From positions 1-62,196 of the forward strand of contig JAGCYH010000027.1 of assembly GCA_017960905.1 (NCBI GenBank): a stretch of 62,196 nucleotides of DNA. The letters run 5' to 3'. Of this stretch, positions 33,203 to 41,431 are shown piece after piece. Numbering within the stretch: position 1 is the first letter of the stretch; every line of letters starts with the position of its first letter. The notes beneath the pieces are model-generated. The model worked only from the letters and a program-made list of their open reading frames with translations. It did not search any database and was not told the origin of the DNA. The translations under genes and the position numbers were made by a program. Origin of the DNA: Bacteroidales bacterium. GTDB lineage: Bacteria > Bacteroidota > Bacteroidia > Bacteroidales > Marinilabiliaceae.

Positions 33203-34267
33203 ATGAAGAACTTATTCTTATCAATCATTGCGCTTGGCTGCACAGTAGTGGCTGGCGCACAGAACGAAGTCGCTACTGCTATCTTGCAGCACGGCGACGA
33301 GGCTACTATATTCAAAGGCAACAAAGCCGTCGTTGACGCATTGGCGGCGGCCGATGATGACGATGTGATAACAATCTCTCAGGGTGTGTTCGACGGTAAC
33401 CTAGTTATAACAAAGTCTGTCAGTCTTTTGGGAGCTGGAATGGAGACTAATAGCGAACTGGGAATTGAACAGACTCAGATAAACGGATATGTTTACATTG
33501 GCTCTGCAACCGAGAATGAGACCATCACTAATGTAAACATCGAAGGCATTTATTTCTATGAAGATGTCTATGTAGGACAAAACAATAATCAGACAAACCG
33601 TCCGGTTGAGAGTTTGTCAATAACGAAATGCAAAATCAGTGATGGTATCACGTTCTCGTCAAATGTCGGTTCGGCGATAATAACAAAGTCGGTGATTTCT
33701 CAGATTCAAGGTGCTTCAGAATCTATTGTTGTCGAAAATATGGTAGTGAAAAACTGCCATATCAATGGCACCGTTTTAAAATTGAAAAACGAAAGCAATG
33801 TCCTAATCGACCATTGCAATATTAATGGGTGCTACGATAGAAATTACGAATATGCCCAATTCAAGTTCCAGAATTGCATTTTCTCATCGACGGCTGGATA
33901 TGGTAATAGTAATTATTGGAAAACATATAATGCTATGAATAGTTATGTAGACCATTGTATTTACAATGGCATCGAACATTCCGATTACTATGGCGTATTT
34001 ATGAAAACGGATTATGGTAATGTGACAAACTGCACTCAAATAAAAACAAGTGAGATTTTTAGCGACGCCGACAATGGAGGTTACTCTCCCGAGCGAACTT
34101 TCGAAATAAATAATTCCGAGACTTTATTAGGTACCGATAACACTCAAATCGGTCTTCTTGGTGGCGATGGATTTAGCAAAGTACCTTCGACGCCTGTTGT
34201 GAAGAGCCTGACCACCACACAGGAGGGTCAGACACTGAAAGTGAGCTACGAAGCCGAAGTACGTTAA
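33203..34267 (+). CDS. Secreted beta-helix protein, function unknown
   Basis: 354 residues. Signal peptide (about 1-19, VVAGAQ) followed by AVVDALAAADDDDVITISQGVFDGNLVITKSVSLLGAG, the classical opening of right-handed parallel beta-helix proteins, and then repeated I-rich rungs (SLSITKCKISDGITF, VLIDHCNINGC). No catalytic motif could be identified. The A+T content is higher than in neighbouring genes, and the gene ends with a short SYEAEVR tail. Eighteen bases separate it from the following secreted-repeat gene, so they are probably one operon. Confidence 0.75.
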   Translation: MKNLFLSIIALGCTVVAGAQNEVATAILQHGDEATIFKGNKAVVDALAAADDDDVITISQGVFDGNLVITKSVSLLGAGMETNSELGIEQTQINGYVYIGSATENETITNVNIEGIYFYEDVYVGQNNNQTNRPVESLSITKCKISDGITFSSNVGSAIITKSVISQIQGASESIVVENMVVKNCHINGTVLKLKNESNVLIDHCNINGCYDRNYEYAQFKFQNCIFSSTAGYGNSNYWKTYNAMNSYVDHCIYNGIEHSDYYGVFMKTDYGNVTNCTQIKTSEIFSDADNGGYSPERTFEINNSETLLGTDNTQIGLLGGDGFSKVPSTPVVKSLTTTQEGQTLKVSYEAEVR

Positions 34268-34285
34268 TATTTAAAACTGACGGTT

Positions 34286-35101
34286 ATGTTTAAGCCTGTA
34301 TTATTTATATTAGCGTGCTTGGCGCTATGTTTCCTGCCCGCAAGCGGGCAGGAAAACAACATAGTGGAGCGCGAGTACTGGATTGACCAACAGATAGATG
34401 CGAAGCAGAACTTGGCTGCAAGCCCTGCCGAAATAGATATTAGCGGTCTTGCGGTCGGACTTCATTCGCTCACTATGCGAGTGAAGGACAACAATGGCTT
34501 GTGGAGCAGCCCCGTGACGAAGTATTTCATTAAAACGGTGGAGAGCTCGGCGGCCACGCAAATAGTAGCTCGCGAATACTGGATTGATGGTAAAATGGCT
34601 CAGCGACAGCCACTTGCCGCGTCTGTTGCTACGGTCGATATTACCGACCTTGCGGTCGGACTTCATTCGCTCTCTGTGCGTGTGAAGGACGACAAAGGAC
34701 TATGGAGCAGCCCTCTGACAAAGTTTTTCTTTGTATCGGATCTTTCGTCAGCGCCAACAATAACGCGATGCCGCTATTGGATCGACGACGATGAGGAAAA
34801 TGCCGTTATCGGCTCTCTGTCTGACAATATTGGCGTCTATGAGATAGACGTCAATGCGCTCGCCCTTGGCGAGCATACTCTCTCGTGGATGGTTGGCGAT
34901 AGCCGTGGCGTTTGGAGTAAGGTTTATACTGAGGACTTTACCTTGGCCGAGGCCGTTCCGACTTCGGTCGGTGCCGTCGGCACCGACACGCCTGCTACCG
35001 ATGATGCATGGTACGACCTTTCGGGGCACCGCCTCGCCACGCCCCCAACTCAAAAAGGTGTTTATATTCACAACGGCCGTAAGGTTTTGATAATAAAATA
35101 A
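34286..35101 (+). CDS. Secreted three-repeat protein with short C-terminal sorting-like domain
   Basis: 271 residues. Signal peptide (1-22) then three tandem repeats of about 70 residues: EYWID...DISGLAVGLHSLTMRVKD...GLWSSPVTKYF, a second near-identical copy, and a diverged third (RYWIDDDEEN...). Repeats 1 and 2 share a 21-base identical stretch in the DNA (34452-34472 and 34655-34675). The C-terminus WYDLSGHRLATPP, then KGVYIHNGRKVLIIK, is the short beta-strand ending frequent in Prevotella/Bacteroides surface proteins and reminiscent of type IX secretion tails. Function unknown; surface exposure is an inference. Confidence 0.75.
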   Translation: MFKPVLFILACLALCFLPASGQENNIVEREYWIDQQIDAKQNLAASPAEIDISGLAVGLHSLTMRVKDNNGLWSSPVTKYFIKTVESSAATQIVAREYWIDGKMAQRQPLAASVATVDITDLAVGLHSLSVRVKDDKGLWSSPLTKFFFVSDLSSAPTITRCRYWIDDDEENAVIGSLSDNIGVYEIDVNALALGEHTLSWMVGDSRGVWSKVYTEDFTLAEAVPTSVGAVGTDTPATDDAWYDLSGHRLATPPTQKGVYIHNGRKVLIIK

Positions 35102-35121
35102 TCGCCTTGGTACAGTGATAC

Positions 35122-35159
35122 GTTCAGAGCGTTCGGGCTTCAGCCCGAACGCTCTGAAC
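35122..35159. terminator. Long perfect hairpin between convergent genes
   Basis: GTTCAGAGCGTTCGGGC with its exact complement around a 4-base loop (17-bp stem), between the repeat protein and the symporter gene ends. Confidence 0.8.
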
Positions 35160-35177
35160 ATTTATATAAATAAACTT

Positions 35178-36686
35178 TCAATTCTTCATTCTCACACCGC
35201 TAATCCACAACCCAAGAGCCGTTATGGCACCGTTGAGCAGAAGCAGTTCGTAGCCCATTTTGTAGCCGCCGAGCCATTCTTCGCTGTTGAGGTTGATAAT
35301 GAGGCAAATAAGCGGCGATGCGATACAGATGACGGGCACCCATGCGTCGCGCACTGCGCGCCGTGAGTAGAGGCCGTAGATGTAAAGTCCGAGCAGCGGT
35401 CCGTAGGTGTAGCTTGCCACCACATACACAGCGTCGATGACGCTCGTGTTGCCAATGACGCGGAACATATATATCAGCACGCCCATTACTAACGTATTGA
35501 TAATGTGTACGTAAAAGCGCGTGCGGCGCAGTTGCGCCTCATCTTGCCGGCGGTCGGCGCGCAGAATGTCGATGGTTACTGATGTGGTCAGCGCCGTAAC
35601 GGCGCTGCCAGCCGACGAAAAGGCGGCTGCCACAAGTCCGAGTACGAATAGCACACCGACGACTGTCGGCAGGAACAATTCGCCGTTGGCGTCGTGCGAT
35701 GTGGCAAGGTACGGAAAGAGCTCATCGCTTTTGAGGGCGTTGCCGGCAATGTCGGTAAGCTCGCCACCGGCGAAGAGCCCGAGCGAGGCCGCATATTGGT
35801 AGAGCAGCACACCTAATGCCAAGAATAGCAAGTTGATAGGCAGGAAGGCAAAACCGTAGCTGATGACGTTCTTTTGCGCGTCGCGCAAAGAACGGCATGA
35901 GAGGTTTTTCTGCATCATATCCTGGTCGAGGCCGGTCATGGCTATCGTGGTGAACATTCCCGCAAGGAACTGCTTGAAAAAGAAGCGTTTGTCGTTGCCG
36001 TCGTCGAAAAACCACGTGCGCGACATATCGCTGTCGGTTATCGTACTCCAGAGACCGCCGAGGTCGATGTTCATCTGGCGGCATACGAAGTAGATGCACA
36101 AAACCACCGCCATCACGAGCGAAAGCGTCTGCACCATGTCGGTCCAGACGAGTGTCTTCACGCCACCGCGGAAAGTGTAGAGCCATACGACGAGCATCGT
36201 AACGGCAATATTCACGGCAAACGGAATGCCCAATCCGTCGAATAGGACAAGTTGTAAAACGATGGCAGTGAGGTACATACGTACGCCACAACCTAAAAAT
36301 TTCGATATCAGGAAAAATATGGCGCCAATGCGGTAGCTTCCGCTACCGTAGCGCTTGTCGAGGTAGCCGTAGATGCTGCACAGGTTGAGCTTGTAATAGA
36401 GCGGAAGCAGAATGTATGCTATGGCGAAGTAACCCGCCACGAAGCCCAATACCATCTGCAGATAGCTGAACTGCGTGCCGGCCACCATGCCCGGCACCGA
36501 GATGAACGTTACGCCCGAAATCGATGTACCAATCATGGCTATTGCCACAATGTACCATGGCGACTGCCGTCCGCCTACGAAAAACGCTTTGTTGTCCTGC
36601 GGCTGTCGGTGCGTGGTCAGATAACTGACTAAAAGTATCACGGCAAAATAGGCTGCTATTATTGCAAGTACTGCTATCGACGACAT
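35178..36686 (-). CDS. Sodium:solute symporter (SSS family)
   Basis: 502 residues with about 13 membrane helices. Family signature pieces: FVGGRQSPWYIVAIAMIGTSISGVTFISVPG near the start, GYLDKRYGSGSYRIGAIFFLISK, and GLVAAAFSSAGSAVTALTTSVTIDI, the sodium-site helix. Members import sugars, amino acids, sialic acid or similar with Na+; the substrate is not predictable here. It starts six bases after the tcdA stop, so it belongs to the leftward operon 39987-35178. Confidence 0.92.
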   Translation of the reverse strand: MSSIAVLAIIAAYFAVILLVSYLTTHRQPQDNKAFFVGGRQSPWYIVAIAMIGTSISGVTFISVPGMVAGTQFSYLQMVLGFVAGYFAIAYILLPLYYKLNLCSIYGYLDKRYGSGSYRIGAIFFLISKFLGCGVRMYLTAIVLQLVLFDGLGIPFAVNIAVTMLVVWLYTFRGGVKTLVWTDMVQTLSLVMAVVLCIYFVCRQMNIDLGGLWSTITDSDMSRTWFFDDGNDKRFFFKQFLAGMFTTIAMTGLDQDMMQKNLSCRSLRDAQKNVISYGFAFLPINLLFLALGVLLYQYAASLGLFAGGELTDIAGNALKSDELFPYLATSHDANGELFLPTVVGVLFVLGLVAAAFSSAGSAVTALTTSVTIDILRADRRQDEAQLRRTRFYVHIINTLVMGVLIYMFRVIGNTSVIDAVYVVASYTYGPLLGLYIYGLYSRRAVRDAWVPVICIASPLICLIINLNSEEWLGGYKMGYELLLLNGAITALGLWISGVRMKN

Positions 36687-36692
36687 AACTGT

Positions 36693-37463
36693 CTAATTTT
36701 TAGTTTGATGTATTCTTTCGTATATGTTTTTTACTATCAATCCGGCTAATGTAAATCCGAAAATGGCGGTAATATGCACTATCGATCCGTTGGTGGATAC
36801 TTTCTTAGTGTTCCACGTGCCGTCGGCGGTGTCGAGTGTCTGTGGCACTTCGGGCGACGATACGAGGTTCGGAAGAACCTCGTCGCTGTAAACGCACTGG
36901 AAATGACCAACTTGTGCGCCTTGCTTGCGCAAAAGTTTGCGTAAGCGCGAGCCCAGCGGACAGCCTTGTACATCCCAAAAGTCGGCCACGCGCACTCGTG
37001 TCGGGTCGACTTTCAGCGCGGCACCCATCGACGACACAAAGACGCCACGGCTCATTGAGCCTTTCTCTATGAGAAAGGCCTTGGCCTGCAGCGAGTCGAT
37101 GGCATCGACAATGTAGTCGTACTCGTCGAGGTTGTAGCGTTCGCTGTTCTCGCGGTCGAAAATGTCGTGTAAGGCCTGCACATCGGCGTCGGGGTTAATG
37201 AGCAAGAGTCGGTCGCGCATAGCGCTGACCTTCACTTGCCCCACAGTAGCTGTTGTGGCGTGCAGCTGGCGGTTGATGTTCGATGCTGCTATGCGGTCGC
37301 CATCGACAAGTGTAATATGCTGAATACCAGTGCGTACGAGACTTTCGGCGCACCAACTGCCCACGCCGCCGATGCCAAAGATGATGACTTTGGCTTTTTG
37401 CAAGGCGGCCACGCCCGCCTCGCCAAAAAGCAGCTGCGTACGGTTCAACGCTTCATTTTGCAT
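36693..37463 (-). CDS. tcdA: tRNA threonylcarbamoyladenosine dehydratase
   Basis: 256 residues, an E1/ThiF-like adenylating enzyme that forms cyclic t6A at position 37 of tRNA. The dinucleotide-like ATP loop GIGGVGSWCAE is at 30-40, then LVDGDRIAASNINRQLHA (E1 Arg and Asn), VDAIDSLQAKAFLIE, and the C-terminal substrate part VADFWDVQGCPLGSRLRKLLRKQG with VYSDE. The C-terminal helix anchors it near the membrane in relatives. The first 11 bases overlap the DUF502 gene end. Length matches the family. Confidence 0.93.
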   Translation of the reverse strand: MQNEALNRTQLLFGEAGVAALQKAKVIIFGIGGVGSWCAESLVRTGIQHITLVDGDRIAASNINRQLHATTATVGQVKVSAMRDRLLLINPDADVQALHDIFDRENSERYNLDEYDYIVDAIDSLQAKAFLIEKGSMSRGVFVSSMGAALKVDPTRVRVADFWDVQGCPLGSRLRKLLRKQGAQVGHFQCVYSDEVLPNLVSSPEVPQTLDTADGTWNTKKVSTNGSIVHITAIFGFTLAGLIVKNIYERIHQTKN

Positions 37464-38085
37464 TGCTGTCGGTTTGTTCGGTTTCGGTTGTATCCTGCTC
37501 GTCTTGGCTGCCTATCTGCGTCACACCGCCCGAAACGATGAATTTCATCACGTCGGAAGCTTTGGCGTCGAGGCGCGTAACGCGCTCGGCGGGTACCAGC
37601 ACAAGGTCGCCAAGCCAGCCGTAAGAGTTTGGCAGATAGACACCTACGCGCCCTTCGATGTTAAGTTTGCTCAAATCCTCAGTCGTAATGAATCCAAGGC
37701 GCGAAACTATGCCGCTGTCGTCGAGGCTCACAAGAACCGGCGTGCCGAATTTCTGCTTTTTGCCCACAAAAGCCGACATCAGGTCGCGTACCGATGTGTA
37801 AATCACGCTGATAAGCGGTGCCGACTTGATGGTTTTGTTTATCAGTTTCGACATTTGCGGCGATATGAGCAGCGGGCAGGCGTAGCCTACCGCTGTAACG
37901 ATGAGCAGCAGTAGCAGCAGCCCCAGTCCGGGTATGCGGTTCTCGGGTCCTATCTGCAAGCCGCGGTACATGAAGTCGATTAACGAATCGGCTATGCCAA
38001 AGCATTTTACAAGCACAAACAGCGTTACCGCTATCGGTATTATGTAGAGCAGACCTTGAAGAAAATATGATGCTATTTTTTTCAT
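37453..38085 (-). CDS. DUF502 family membrane protein
   Basis: 210 residues. Two hydrophobic helices (about 8-28, LLYIIPIAVTLFVLV, and 52-72, GLGLLLLLLIVTAVGYA) are followed by a conserved soluble part: IKSAPLISVIYTSVRDLMSAFVGKKQKFGTPVLVSL, GFITTEDLS and VGVYLPNSYGWLGDLVLVPAERVTRLD. These words define the uncharacterised DUF502 family, found in many bacteria and plants (COV-like proteins). The C-terminus is an acidic tail. Overlaps tcdA by 11 bases. Confidence 0.88.
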   Translation of the reverse strand: MKKIASYFLQGLLYIIPIAVTLFVLVKCFGIADSLIDFMYRGLQIGPENRIPGLGLLLLLLIVTAVGYACPLLISPQMSKLINKTIKSAPLISVIYTSVRDLMSAFVGKKQKFGTPVLVSLDDSGIVSRLGFITTEDLSKLNIEGRVGVYLPNSYGWLGDLVLVPAERVTRLDAKASDVMKFIVSGGVTQIGSQDEQDTTETEQTDSNAK

Positions 38086-38134
38086 TTTTCACTAATAATC
38101 TTAAGTTCTTTTGTTAATGCTATGTTATTTATTT

Positions 38135-39223
38135 TCAGAGAGTTGTTATTACCAGGTAGAAGCCGTAGTAATATTCGAGCTGGCTGTCGCCGGTGTCGTA
38201 GTAGCATTTTGCGTTAAGCGCAAAACGCGCCTGTCGGTTTATCTTGTGGTTGAGGTTGGCCTCAAGCGTAAACATATTTCTTGTCCGGTTGTAAATCCTT
38301 GGGTTGTAGTCCGATAGCGACATATAGAGCGGATTCCCGTGCAGCGCGAAGAAGTTTCGCGCATGGTATAGTCCGGCAGTGGCATCGATCAGCTTGTACG
38401 AAGCTTTCACTTTGGGGTGCAAAGCCCATCCGCGGCCGAACGGGCGCACGCCGCTGCCTGTCATTGTGTAGAAATACAGCCCTTCGGCTTCGAAACCGTA
38501 ACTGCCGTTGGTGCCTTTGTGTGTTAAGTCGAATGCAACCGAGACGTTGGCGAGGCTCTGCATTCGCTCGGCGTAGTCGCTTATCTGGCCGCCTATGTGC
38601 GATGCCGTCAGACGCAGAGGCACGCGTATCTGCCATGCTGAGCGGCTTTCGGGCTCATAAGTGAGCCCGACGCCGGCCATGAAACGTTCGGGAATGGTGT
38701 CGCCTTTGAATATGAAGCTTTGCCAGTCGAGCCATACTTCGCCAGTTATCGAGCCGTGTCGCGCCTCAACCTGCACGCCCGTCTCGGGGCGCGACGACAG
38801 TTGACGCTCGGGGTCGAGTATGGCCTCGGGCAAGTCGTGGTACGTAGAGCCTTTTATCGAACCCATTGTCAGAGTGAATGTTGGGTTTATGCGCCAAGTG
38901 GCGCATAAAACAGGATATACTTTGTGGTATTTGTCGGTGCCGCCGAACTGTACGAGTTCGGCGCCAGCCTCAACGGTCAGGGCGCTGTCGACAGTGTAGT
39001 GGAGTGTTGGCTTGAGACGGTATCCGAGCAAGGTGTAGCCTTCAACGTAGTTGCCAAAGTACTCGTTGTTTTTGAAGAAATTGATGTTCGTTGCGCGTAC
39101 GCGCAACGGCTTGTGTTGCGCGTCGTCTTTGAGCGTATATAAGTCGGTAAAAACTGTATTGCTCTGCGCTGTCGCCTTGGCGACAAAGCAGAGCAACAAT
39201 AATGTTGTTATTAAAAGTCTCAT
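38135..39223 (-). CDS. Outer-membrane beta-barrel protein, function unknown
   Basis: 362 residues from ATG 39223 (a TTG two codons upstream is less likely). Signal peptide ends ATAQS; the rest is alternating aromatic/polar strands ending in LEYYYGFYLVITTL, where the last strand and terminal aromatic pattern suggest an outer-membrane barrel. Recognisable but unassigned stretches include GSIKGSTYHDLPEAILDPE and RQARFALNAKCYYDTGD. No TonB box or plug domain is seen. It follows the DUF4197 gene by eight bases in the leftward operon. No family name is assigned. Confidence 0.68.
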   Translation of the reverse strand: MRLLITTLLLLCFVAKATAQSNTVFTDLYTLKDDAQHKPLRVRATNINFFKNNEYFGNYVEGYTLLGYRLKPTLHYTVDSALTVEAGAELVQFGGTDKYHKVYPVLCATWRINPTFTLTMGSIKGSTYHDLPEAILDPERQLSSRPETGVQVEARHGSITGEVWLDWQSFIFKGDTIPERFMAGVGLTYEPESRSAWQIRVPLRLTASHIGGQISDYAERMQSLANVSVAFDLTHKGTNGSYGFEAEGLYFYTMTGSGVRPFGRGWALHPKVKASYKLIDATAGLYHARNFFALHGNPLYMSLSDYNPRIYNRTRNMFTLEANLNHKINRQARFALNAKCYYDTGDSQLEYYYGFYLVITTL

Positions 39224-39231
39224 TATCAATA

Positions 39232-39987
39232 TTATCGGTGTCCGAAGACGCGTTTGAGCAGCGGTGTAGTACGAGCCGATGCTTTAGTGCGAATCTCTTG
39301 TTCCTGTTCGGCCACCTTCACGAAGAGCCCGTCAACGGCTTGGTCGGTGAGGTAGTCGGTAAGGTCGGTGTTGACGGTCGTCAGACCAGCCGCGCGGCCC
39401 ACTATGGTGCCCGCCACGCTGTTCCACTTCGACGTCAGCGTGTTCCACGATGACGATGCCGACACGTCGCCCACGAGCTTCTTGTCCATCGACTTCTTAA
39501 TACGCGAAGCGAAGAGGTTTTTGAGTTGCGGCTTTGTCTTGCCTTTGAAATAGGTTGTAGCGGCATGGTTGTCGCCGGCCAGAATCTTAGCTGCGTCAGT
39601 GAATGTCATGCTCGTGATGGCGTCGAGGAATATCGGCGCCGCATCTTTCACAGCGTCGGTTGCGGCTGCGTTGATGCTTTTCACTGCACTGTCGACAAGT
39701 TTCTGTCCGCCAGGTAGTTTGCTTATGTTCTTTGTTATCACGAGCGCCTCTTGAGGCAGTCCGATACGGACTGCCACGTCGTTGTAGTAGCCGTCTTTGG
39801 CTGCAAGTTTGTCGATGCCCATGTTGACGCCCATCATCAGGGCCTCTTTCAGTCCGCTCGAAATCTCAGCTGTGGTGGGTTTCGTTGCCATCGAAAGCAG
39901 CGACGAGCCACTCGAACCCATACTGCCACAGCCTACAGCCAACATAGTGGCTGCCACTGCCATGGCTACATAAAATATTTTTTTCAT
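39232..39987 (-). CDS. DUF4197 family lipoprotein
   Basis: 251 residues. Signal sequence with lipobox-like LAVGC (Cys20), then a helical all-alpha protein with the family features IGLPQEALVITKNISKLPGG and DAAKILAGDNHAATTYFKGKT. DUF4197 proteins are periplasmic or lipid-anchored and of unknown function. First gene of the leftward operon that continues with the barrel, DUF502, tcdA and symporter genes. Confidence 0.88.
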   Translation of the reverse strand: MKKIFYVAMAVAATMLAVGCGSMGSSGSSLLSMATKPTTAEISSGLKEALMMGVNMGIDKLAAKDGYYNDVAVRIGLPQEALVITKNISKLPGGQKLVDSAVKSINAAATDAVKDAAPIFLDAITSMTFTDAAKILAGDNHAATTYFKGKTKPQLKNLFASRIKKSMDKKLVGDVSASSSWNTLTSKWNSVAGTIVGRAAGLTTVNTDLTDYLTDQAVDGLFVKVAEQEQEIRTKASARTTPLLKRVFGHR

Positions 39988-40009
39988 AAATAGTGCGTTT
40001 TTATTGGCA

Positions 40010-40017
40010 CAATGATA
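40010..40017 (-). promoter_or_regulatory. Weak -7 box of the DUF4197 operon
   Basis: TATCATTG read leftward (one mismatch to TANNTTTG), 22 bases before the ATG. Confidence 0.35.
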
Positions 40018-40084
40018 GAGATTTTATTTCAGAAAAGAAAAAATATGGCTGTTTTTTTTGAGGTTGATAGTTGATGCAAAAAAA

Positions 40085-40113
40085 AATAGCTCTGATTTCA
40101 CATCAGAGCTATT
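40085..40113 (-). terminator. Terminator of the first tonB gene
   Basis: 12-bp stem AATAGCTCTGAT with loop TTCAC, followed on the minus strand by eight T residues; about 160 bases after the TonB stop. Confidence 0.75.
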
Positions 40114-40271
40114 CGTGAATAAATCACCCAAACACACTTATCAACTAATCAACGAAAAAACTTCGCCACGATGTTTTACCATCGTTTTGCACTGCAAAAA
40201 TGCAGCATGTTTTTTTTCTGTGCAAATATTTTGATGAAAAAATGCATCGTTTTAACATTTTTTATACTTTC

Positions 40272-40946
40272 TCACTGTAAAACGAAGTTTATAGGTATGG
40301 TGTACATCACTTTCACAGGCCGTCCGCGATTCTCGCCGGGCGTCCAGTTGGGCATCGACTCCACCACGCGAACTGCCTCACGGTCAAGGTTTACGTCGCC
40401 TTGGCGAGTGGGGTGCACATCGCATACGCGACCGTTTTGGTCGATGACGAATTGTACGAACACTCTGCCAAACACGCCATTGGCTTCGGCAATGGCCGGA
40501 TATTTTATGTTTTTCTTCAGATATTCCTGCAAATCACCATTAAACGTAGGCGGCTTTGTCCATGTGACGAAAATAGAGTCGCTGTCATCTTCAGGCTCGG
40601 GGTCGATGGCTACAGGGAATGAATATTCGGGCTGTATCTCTTCAATCTCCGACGAGAAGTCGATGTCGTCTTCGAGGCCTTCATCGGTGTCGATGATTTC
40701 GATGACGTCGGCCAGCTGTATTTTTGGCCGAGCCGGTGGCTCGGGATCTTCGATGCGAGTTATTGGCAGATACTCAATATCGACGTCGGGTCCCTGGTCG
40801 ATACGGCCATCGAGTGAATAGGATAAATCTTTGGTAGAATAGTCGAACATCGCAAGCGCGAGGCCTAAAGCTGCTACCATTCCGATCTCGAAGAACAAAC
40901 TGCGTTTGTTGTTGAGGTCTTTTTTAGGGCTCTTTTTTGTTTTCAT
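40272..40946 (-). CDS. Energy transducer TonB (paralogue 1)
   Basis: 224 residues. N-terminal cytoplasmic KTKKSPKKDL, one membrane helix (about 22-40, GMVAALGLALAMFDYS), an acidic periplasmic linker with PEPPARPKIQ, and the C-terminal TonB domain (about 145-224): YPAIAEANGVFGRVFVQFVIDQNGRVCDVHPTR and PNWTPGENRGRPVKVMYTIPINF. It would carry ExbB/ExbD energy to outer-membrane receptors. It shares the same layout and many words with the TonB at 47138-47830. The linker is shorter and less proline-rich than in that copy. Leader carries a hairpin. Confidence 0.92.
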   Translation of the reverse strand: MKTKKSPKKDLNNKRSLFFEIGMVAALGLALAMFDYSTKDLSYSLDGRIDQGPDVDIEYLPITRIEDPEPPARPKIQLADVIEIIDTDEGLEDDIDFSSEIEEIQPEYSFPVAIDPEPEDDSDSIFVTWTKPPTFNGDLQEYLKKNIKYPAIAEANGVFGRVFVQFVIDQNGRVCDVHPTRQGDVNLDREAVRVVESMPNWTPGENRGRPVKVMYTIPINFVLQ

Positions 40947-40963
40947 GACGTTTAATTTTTTGT

Positions 40964-40987
40964 GATGCCGACCCGAAGGTCGGCATC
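40964..40987 (-). promoter_or_regulatory. Hairpin in the leader of tonB paralogue 1
   Basis: 10-bp stem GATGCCGACC, loop CGAA, GGTCGGCATC, centred 30 bases upstream of the TonB ATG and without a T-run on either strand, so not a terminator. It could be an RNA element in the leader or a mere intergenic repeat. Confidence 0.5.
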
Positions 40988-41000
40988 GGGTTAAACTTCT

Positions 41001-41431
41001 GTTGCGATTGCAAGTTAATTTATTATACGTGGTATTGTTCGGTATGCTATGTTATTTATAATTAAATGATTAAAAGCGATTGTTAAAATCGGCGCAAATG
41101 TTTGTTTTTTAAAAATAAAATACTAATTTCGCACTCGCTTTCGGGAAGGGACAGATATAATACCTTATATATAGAAATATATAGAAGACCACAGAAAACA
41201 GAATTCTGGAATTGCGAAAATCGGATAAAACACACCTGCGTTTTCTCTTTACTGACCAATTCCGAGCCCCCAAAAAACAATTTTTTTTCATCGTCAGAAA
41301 AGCGGCTTTTGTCGGTCAAAAGGCTTTTTTTATCGATTTGATATTAAAAAATCGAACAAAATGTTTTATTTTTAAAAATTGATAGCTACTTTAGCCGTCA
41401 TATTTTTTTAATAAACAACAACATTAGCACT
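41001..41431. other. Non-coding gap between tonB and the xylanase gene
   Basis: About 430 bases, A+T-rich. No convincing gene: overlapping short open frames on both strands have no sensible start signals. A TACTTTAG box (41390-41397) lies 35 bases upstream of the xylanase ATG and may be its promoter. Otherwise I see nothing definite. Confidence 0.4.

Noticed and set aside
41083..41341. Overlapping short frames on both strands in the tonB-xylanase gap
   Set aside because: Simple A+T-rich sequence with no promoter or start context; products look random on either strand.
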